Of a DNA stretch of 23,754 nucleotides, positions 20,227-23,754 are shown one piece after another. The stretch's first letter is position 1. Every line of letters begins with the position of its first letter. Under the pieces are notes generated by a model. It was not told where the DNA came from, searched no databases, and saw only the letters and a program-made list of their open reading frames with translations. Source of the stretch: a virus; the IMG/VR virus record IMGVR_UViG_3300033144_009539, positions 1 to 23,754 of that record; one strand, given 5' to 3'. Made by a program: the position numbers and the translations under genes.

Positions 20227-21916
20227 ATTCTACTTCCTTATTTTCTGATTGCCAAAAATTAGTGCCTTTCGTATTGTTCTGCATTTTAAATATATTCGCA
20301 CCTACAATGTCTTCTACTACCTGCGCTTCTACTTCTTCCTCAGCAGCTAAGTTAGCTAACATAAGGCTGTTCGGATAATCATCATGCCCTGTCTCCTCAA
20401 TAGTTTCAATCGTTAAAAATCCATTAACAAACTCCTTAGAAACATTTGTCATTTGCTGTATAAATCTCTGCTGTTTTCTAAGTTTTTGAGCATTTGGATT
20501 ATTAGGAAACGTTATACGTCCCGCCAAAAGTTCTTTATAAAGAAGGGAAAATCCATCCGATTTACTCACTTTACTATAAACAAAACCAACAACTCTTTTA
20601 TTTCCTTTCCCTGAATAATGATTACGCAACCTATCATACATCGCCTGTCCAACTCCTGTTGCATCAATAACAAGAATTTGCCACCTAAAGTTATCAATAA
20701 AATCCACAACCTGATAAAATTGTGAATCATAATCATCGCCCTGTATCTCTAACCAATTTTTAATATGCTTATTATGACGCATTAAATTTGATTCCGGATC
20801 TATCATAATAGGATTTTTATAATCAACATCAAGCACAGTTATAACCGTACTATCCATAATTTTACCAACATCAATACCTATAGCATGAATATTCCTCTTG
20901 TCCCAATTAGTAACCATTCCACCTTTACCCGGCTCAATAGAATTTTTAGCCAGCATACCTAAAAGAAGATCTTCTGTTATAAACATACCTCTTTCAATGG
21001 GCCAGTACAATTCGTAGCTCATTCTAAATTCATCTGAGGTTTCCCCTAACTTCATTTTCTCTTTTTTAATATACTTTTTATAATTAGGATTGTATAATTG
21101 GCAAGTTTTATAATCAGCTCTAAAATAACATTTTTTCTTCTTCACCTTATCAATATCATTTTTACTTAGCTGTCTGCATATATCGTAAAAATATACTTTC
21201 TTAGGATACGCTGAACCAATATGCACCATAGTACCATTAGTTGCGGCTAAAAAAGGAGACATAGATTTCTTCAAAACATAATCGCTTATCTCTTGCGTCT
21301 CATCAGTAATACAAAGATGATAAGTATTACCTTCAATGGATACCCGTTTGTTCGCTGATTTTACATTTATGAAAGAATTTCTTGGTAGGTTCCCTGTGTA
21401 TCGGGATATTCGTTCTGGAAAGACCATTCCGATTTCCGGTCTGGATAGTATTCGTTTAGCAAGTTTTGAAGAAAGGGTTGTATTAAGTTTATTTCCTATA
21501 ATGGCTGCTCTATCATAATCAGGACCATATACCCCACACCAAAAGCCATTATTAAATTTATCTACAGTTAAATTTTGCCCTGCTGCTTTTTCAGCAAGAA
21601 TAGGAAGTATAATAGAAATGCCTGGAACTGCAGAACCTAAAGCAGAAGATTTACCTCCTTGCCTTGAAAACTCCGCCGCTATTGTATCCCCATCATCCAC
21701 CAATAAAGAGTAAACTATTCGTTCAACAAATTCACGTTGGTATTTAAAGTATTTCATACCCCATAAATCCTGACAAAAACTGACTGTCCAATCAATTAAT
21801 ACCGGCAAAGTAGCAGAAGCAATTTGATTATAATTTATCTCTGCGAAATCTAATAACTCTTCGTCAGATACAATTTGTTCTTGATAAGTGGAAAAACTTT
21901 TGGCTCGTTCAGACAT
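20210..21916 (-). CDS. terL: Terminase large subunit
   Basis: 568 residues. It pumps DNA into the procapsid and cuts the concatemer. ATPase: Walker A-like SRQGGKS at 84-90 and Walker B LCITDE with Asp205-Glu206. Nuclease (RNase H fold): Asp349 in IGIDVGK, Asp418 in VIDATGVG, and the HDD of 511-513 followed by YPNSLMLA. All expected acids are present. Length is usual for the family. The start ATG at 21916 has only a weak SD-like AGAG. It works with the portal encoded next. No small terminase subunit was recognised; it may be one of the unknown genes upstream. Confidence 0.93.
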   Translation of the reverse strand: MSERAKSFSTYQEQIVSDEELLDFAEINYNQIASATLPVLIDWTVSFCQDLWGMKYFKYQREFVERIVYSLLVDDGDTIAAEFSRQGGKSSALGSAVPGISIILPILAEKAAGQNLTVDKFNNGFWCGVYGPDYDRAAIIGNKLNTTLSSKLAKRILSRPEIGMVFPERISRYTGNLPRNSFINVKSANKRVSIEGNTYHLCITDETQEISDYVLKKSMSPFLAATNGTMVHIGSAYPKKVYFYDICRQLSKNDIDKVKKKKCYFRADYKTCQLYNPNYKKYIKKEKMKLGETSDEFRMSYELYWPIERGMFITEDLLLGMLAKNSIEPGKGGMVTNWDKRNIHAIGIDVGKIMDSTVITVLDVDYKNPIMIDPESNLMRHNKHIKNWLEIQGDDYDSQFYQVVDFIDNFRWQILVIDATGVGQAMYDRLRNHYSGKGNKRVVGFVYSKVSKSDGFSLLYKELLAGRITFPNNPNAQKLRKQQRFIQQMTNVSKEFVNGFLTIETIEETGHDDYPNSLMLANLAAEEEVEAQVVEDIVGANIFKMQNNTKGTNFWQSENKEVEYEYGH

Positions 21917-21944
21917 TTTACTCTATATGATAATATTTCAAGTA

Positions 21945-21976
21945 CAAAATAAAATAAAATATCACCATAAATCAAA
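21945..21976 (-). promoter_or_regulatory. Promoter candidate before the packaging and head genes
   Basis: Minus strand TTTG (21976-21973), 20 nt, TTATTTTG (21952-21945), one mismatch to TAnnTTTG at its second base. It starts just after the stop of the upstream gene and lies 28 bp before the terminase ATG. The rest of the 60-bp gap is AT-rich without other signals. Confidence 0.4.
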
Positions 21977-22237
21977 TTATGGATTGTTCAATAAATGCTC
22001 AATCACAATATTAAACTGATCTTTAATATTTTCATTGCTCTGAAACATCATATCTAATTGATTTTTTACGGCCTCAATATTTGCTTGGAGCTCAATGATA
22101 TTAGCACGTTCCATATCCTTTTTAATATCATCAATATCCCAACGCATCTTTTGATATGTTCCATAAGCAAGTAAAATAGACCAAGCAATTCCAATAATCC
22201 ACTTAATCCAATTTAGATTATCTTTTAACCAGTTCAT
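21977..22237 (-). CDS. Single-pass membrane protein with coiled coil, possible lysis protein
   Basis: 86 residues, ATG with GAGAAAAA upstream, overlapping the upstream gene by 4 nt (ATGA). One membrane helix at about 11-27 (IKWIIGIAWSILLAYG) is followed by a charged coiled coil (DIDDIKKDMERANIIELQAN and on). An N-terminal anchor with a coiled coil facing out of the cytoplasm is the layout of an inner-membrane spanin; a holin accessory or a virion-associated protein is also possible. No sequence family is recognised. Confidence 0.68.
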   Translation of the reverse strand: MNWLKDNLNWIKWIIGIAWSILLAYGTYQKMRWDIDDIKKDMERANIIELQANIEAVKNQLDMMFQSNENIKDQFNIVIEHLLNNP

Positions 22238-22419
22238 TTTATTTTTCTCAAAGAAGTGTCAATTTCAAGTATCTTCCATAAAGAATCAAGCTTAGTATTA
22301 ATATCATTCTGTTGAACTATAATTTTCTCAAGCTTAATATTACATTTAACAGAATCAACTTTAACTTGTAAAGAATCGGAAGAAATAAAAGATAACGCTA
22401 TAAAAAGTATAATTTTCAT
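22234..22419 (-). CDS. Small exported or membrane-anchored helical protein
   Basis: 61 residues. The first 15 (MKIILFIALSFISSDS) look like a short signal peptide or anchor, followed by a charged helical region (NIKLEKIIVQQNDINTKLDS). One Cys (Cys25) is present but not in a clear lipobox. No SD lies close to the ATG; a strong AAGGAGG is about 50 nt upstream. Pairing with the overlapping membrane gene at 21977-22237 suggests a two-part lysis or envelope system. This is inference from topology and gene order. Confidence 0.58.
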   Translation of the reverse strand: MKIILFIALSFISSDSLQVKVDSVKCNIKLEKIIVQQNDINTKLDSLWKILEIDTSLRKIK

Positions 22420-22480
22420 AACGCTAAAAGATAGGTAGTTTTGGTAGGTTTAATCAAGAGGTTCTAACCCTCCTTATTTT

Positions 22481-22753
22481 TCATTTTAATAATATAAATA
22501 TTCTATTAGAACGTTCAGGTGTTTTTGATGTGCCTGGACGCTTTATTTTATACCTTTCAAACAAATTTTTCTTACCCATATAATTACGAATTCCAGCATA
22601 CACTTTATTAGTTTCTTTAACGCTCTCGCAATCAATTTGTAAAGCGTTCTTTTTTGTTATATTCTTAAAATTTTCCTCTACAAAACCACTATACTTATAA
22701 GTTCGAGCAGTTAATTTAGGAATTTCACTGCTTGGTATAAATTTACTTTTCAT
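22481..22753 (-). CDS. Hypothetical basic protein
   Basis: 90 residues, ATG with AAAAGGAG upstream and ATGA overlap with the preceding gene. Basic throughout, with a helix (SVKETNKVYAGIRNYMGKK) and a basic strand-like end (ERSNRIFILLK). Could be a DNA-binding protein; not recognised. The 61-nt gap that follows holds an SD without a nearby ATG. Confidence 0.66.
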   Translation of the reverse strand: MKSKFIPSSEIPKLTARTYKYSGFVEENFKNITKKNALQIDCESVKETNKVYAGIRNYMGKKNLFERYKIKRPGTSKTPERSNRIFILLK

Positions 22754-23016
22754 AACTTTTCTCCTTTTCGATAAATTCTAAACTGACCATAAGGTTCGGC
22801 TTTCAATTCAACCTCAATTAACCAGCCAATCTCCACAAGAAAATGAATATAAGCCATTTCAGTCCAACTACTACCACCAGCACAAACTTTCGTCAAATCA
22901 CCCTCTTGAAAAACAGATGATTCCTGCTTATTAACAAACTCCATTATTTTAATAATATTTTTAAAACCCTCATCATTAAAAATTTTATGTTTTTCAATCC
23001 TATAATCATAACTCAT
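22750..23016 (-). CDS. Possible winged-helix protein
   Basis: 88 residues, ATG with TGGAG upstream. The pattern of helices (GFKNIIKIMEFV, then DLTKVCAG, then SWTEMAYIHFLVEIGWL) followed by two strands (IEVELKAEPYGQFRIYRKG) fits a small winged helix-turn-helix. Such proteins can be regulators or small terminase subunits; its place upstream of terminase allows either. Fold call is tentative. Confidence 0.63.
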   Translation of the reverse strand: MSYDYRIEKHKIFNDEGFKNIIKIMEFVNKQESSVFQEGDLTKVCAGGSSWTEMAYIHFLVEIGWLIEVELKAEPYGQFRIYRKGEKL

Positions 23017-23754
23017 TTTTTCTCCAGCGTATTTTTGAAATGTAGTATTCTAATTTTTTCTTCATCATTTGGTTGCCAGTATTTCCAAATATTACCAAAA
23101 TCAGACAAGTGTTCCTCTAATAAAAATTCACAATCAGCCTGCAACTTAGAACGAATTTCTTTCTCCTCCTGGTTATAATCCTTATCCCCATATTTATTAA
23201 TCATCACAACCGGCTCAGTTCCATAAATAAACGTTTCAGCATCAAGTATTCTACCCACAATAGGACTATTATAATGATCGTAAGCATTTTTCTTAACAAC
23301 ATCATATCTATTTGTATGATCTGCCATAGCTCTAAATCTTGGCATATAATTCATAAAAGTAGTAAATTGTTTTACCTTTCTTCCGTCAATAGTTCGTATA
23401 AAACCTAACACTTTATAATTTATTGCTGCCCTTGCTCGTTTTTCATTATCAACCAAATAACACCAATCATTTTTCCCTTCCATTATAACTTTTCTCCACC
23501 CTTTAGGAAAAGTACAAGTAAACATCCCATAACGATTCTTATTTATCGCAAATCCTAAAAAACGTAAATACTTAGAATGATAATACCCCGCCACTTTATT
23601 TATTCCTCCCGGCTTTACATCATTTAATCCATCCGGTTGCCCTACAAGAACAGGTAAATCCCTACTCCTAATAAATTGATTCATAAATTTATGTTGTTGA
23701 GCTCGGAGTTTCCTATCCTCACGATTTACTTTCTCCTCAGAATTACCCTTAGTT
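23013..23754 (-). CDS. Hypothetical protein, 5' end cut by window edge
   Basis: The frame has an ATG at 23684, but that ATG has no SD and the same frame stays open to the right edge, with a charged, protein-like sequence (GNSEEKVNREDRKLRAQQHK). The gene therefore probably begins outside the window. From the ATG on, 223 residues are visible: a basic first half with LRFLGFAINKNRYGMFTCTF, a middle with FTTFMNYMPRFRAMADHTN, and a Glu-rich helical C-terminus (NQEEKEIRSKLQADCEFLLE). No family recognised. It overlaps the next gene by 4 nt. Confidence 0.65.
   Translation of the reverse strand, partial: TKGNSEEKVNREDRKLRAQQHKFMNQFIRSRDLPVLVGQPDGLNDVKPGGINKVAGYYHSKYLRFLGFAINKNRYGMFTCTFPKGWRKVIMEGKNDWCYLVDNEKRARAAINYKVLGFIRTIDGRKVKQFTTFMNYMPRFRAMADHTNRYDVVKKNAYDHYNSPIVGRILDAETFIYGTEPVVMINKYGDKDYNQEEKEIRSKLQADCEFLLEEHLSDFGNIWKYWQPNDEEKIRILHFKNTLEKK

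Noticed and set aside
21927-21967. 16-codon ORF (MVIFYFIL...) in the gap before terminase
   Set aside because: It overlaps the promoter candidate, has no SD and is a simple AT-rich reading.
1-23754. tRNA, rRNA, integrase, transposase, toxin-antitoxin or CRISPR-Cas genes
   Set aside because: Looked for in gaps and protein motifs; no cloverleaf-like sequence or family motif was seen. Gaps are too short for most of these.

Overview
The window is one contiguous piece of an AT-rich tailed double-stranded DNA phage genome (or a closely related prophage). Every convincing gene lies on the minus strand, so transcription runs from base 23754 toward base 1. Genes are tightly packed, with many 1 to 17 nt overlaps of the ATGA or TAATG type, and both edge genes are cut. 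No integrase, repressor, tRNA, rRNA, CRISPR array or insertion sequence was recognised. Most genes have a good Shine-Dalgarno (SD) sequence, often AAAAGGAG. The best intergenic promoter candidates instead match the Bacteroidota-type pattern TTTG, 20-21 nt, TAnnTTTG. A host in or near the Bacteroidota / Ignavibacteria / Chlorobi group that still uses SD sites is the most economical inference, but it is not proven.

Layout in the direction of transcription. (1) 23754-21977: unknown small genes, including a possible winged-helix protein, and two small membrane or exported coiled-coil proteins that could belong to lysis. (2) 21916-14473: packaging and head module with terminase large subunit, portal, a small basic protein, a scaffold-like coiled-coil protein, an N4-gp56-type major capsid protein, a charged small protein, a head-tail adaptor-like protein with an inserted beta domain, and one further unknown gene. 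(3) 14380-5040: replication and recombination module with two unknown leader genes, a RusA-like resolvase, a DUF932-like protein, a DnaC-like helicase loader, four unknown small genes, a DnaB-like helicase, RNase H, small genes (one only 43 codons), a DnaG/TOPRIM primase and a family A DNA polymerase with proofreading domain. (4) 5043-3797: a GIY-YIG nuclease coupled to the polymerase, a zinc-ribbon-like protein and an unknown. (5) 3555-1: a superfamily 2 helicase, then small genes including a MerR-like DNA-binding protein, two possibly related small proteins, and an acidic protein with a seven-fold Asp-Glu-Ala repeat.

Together these encode a nearly self-sufficient replisome: helicase loader and helicase open the fork, primase and polymerase copy, RNase H removes primers, and the SF2 helicase and RusA-like enzyme handle branched intermediates that feed terminase and portal. 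No single-strand binding protein, ligase or RNA polymerase was recognised. Tail genes must lie outside the window.

The most unusual features are regulatory. Upstream of both the SF2 helicase and the DNA polymerase, a promoter candidate is followed within about 60-190 nt by an intrinsic terminator placed just before the gene, making either a small RNA or an attenuated leader. The helicase leader also carries an 11-codon ORF with a near-perfect SD and a 10-bp inverted repeat around the promoter. No gene-free stretch exceeds 300 bases; the longest is 3556-3796 (241 bases).
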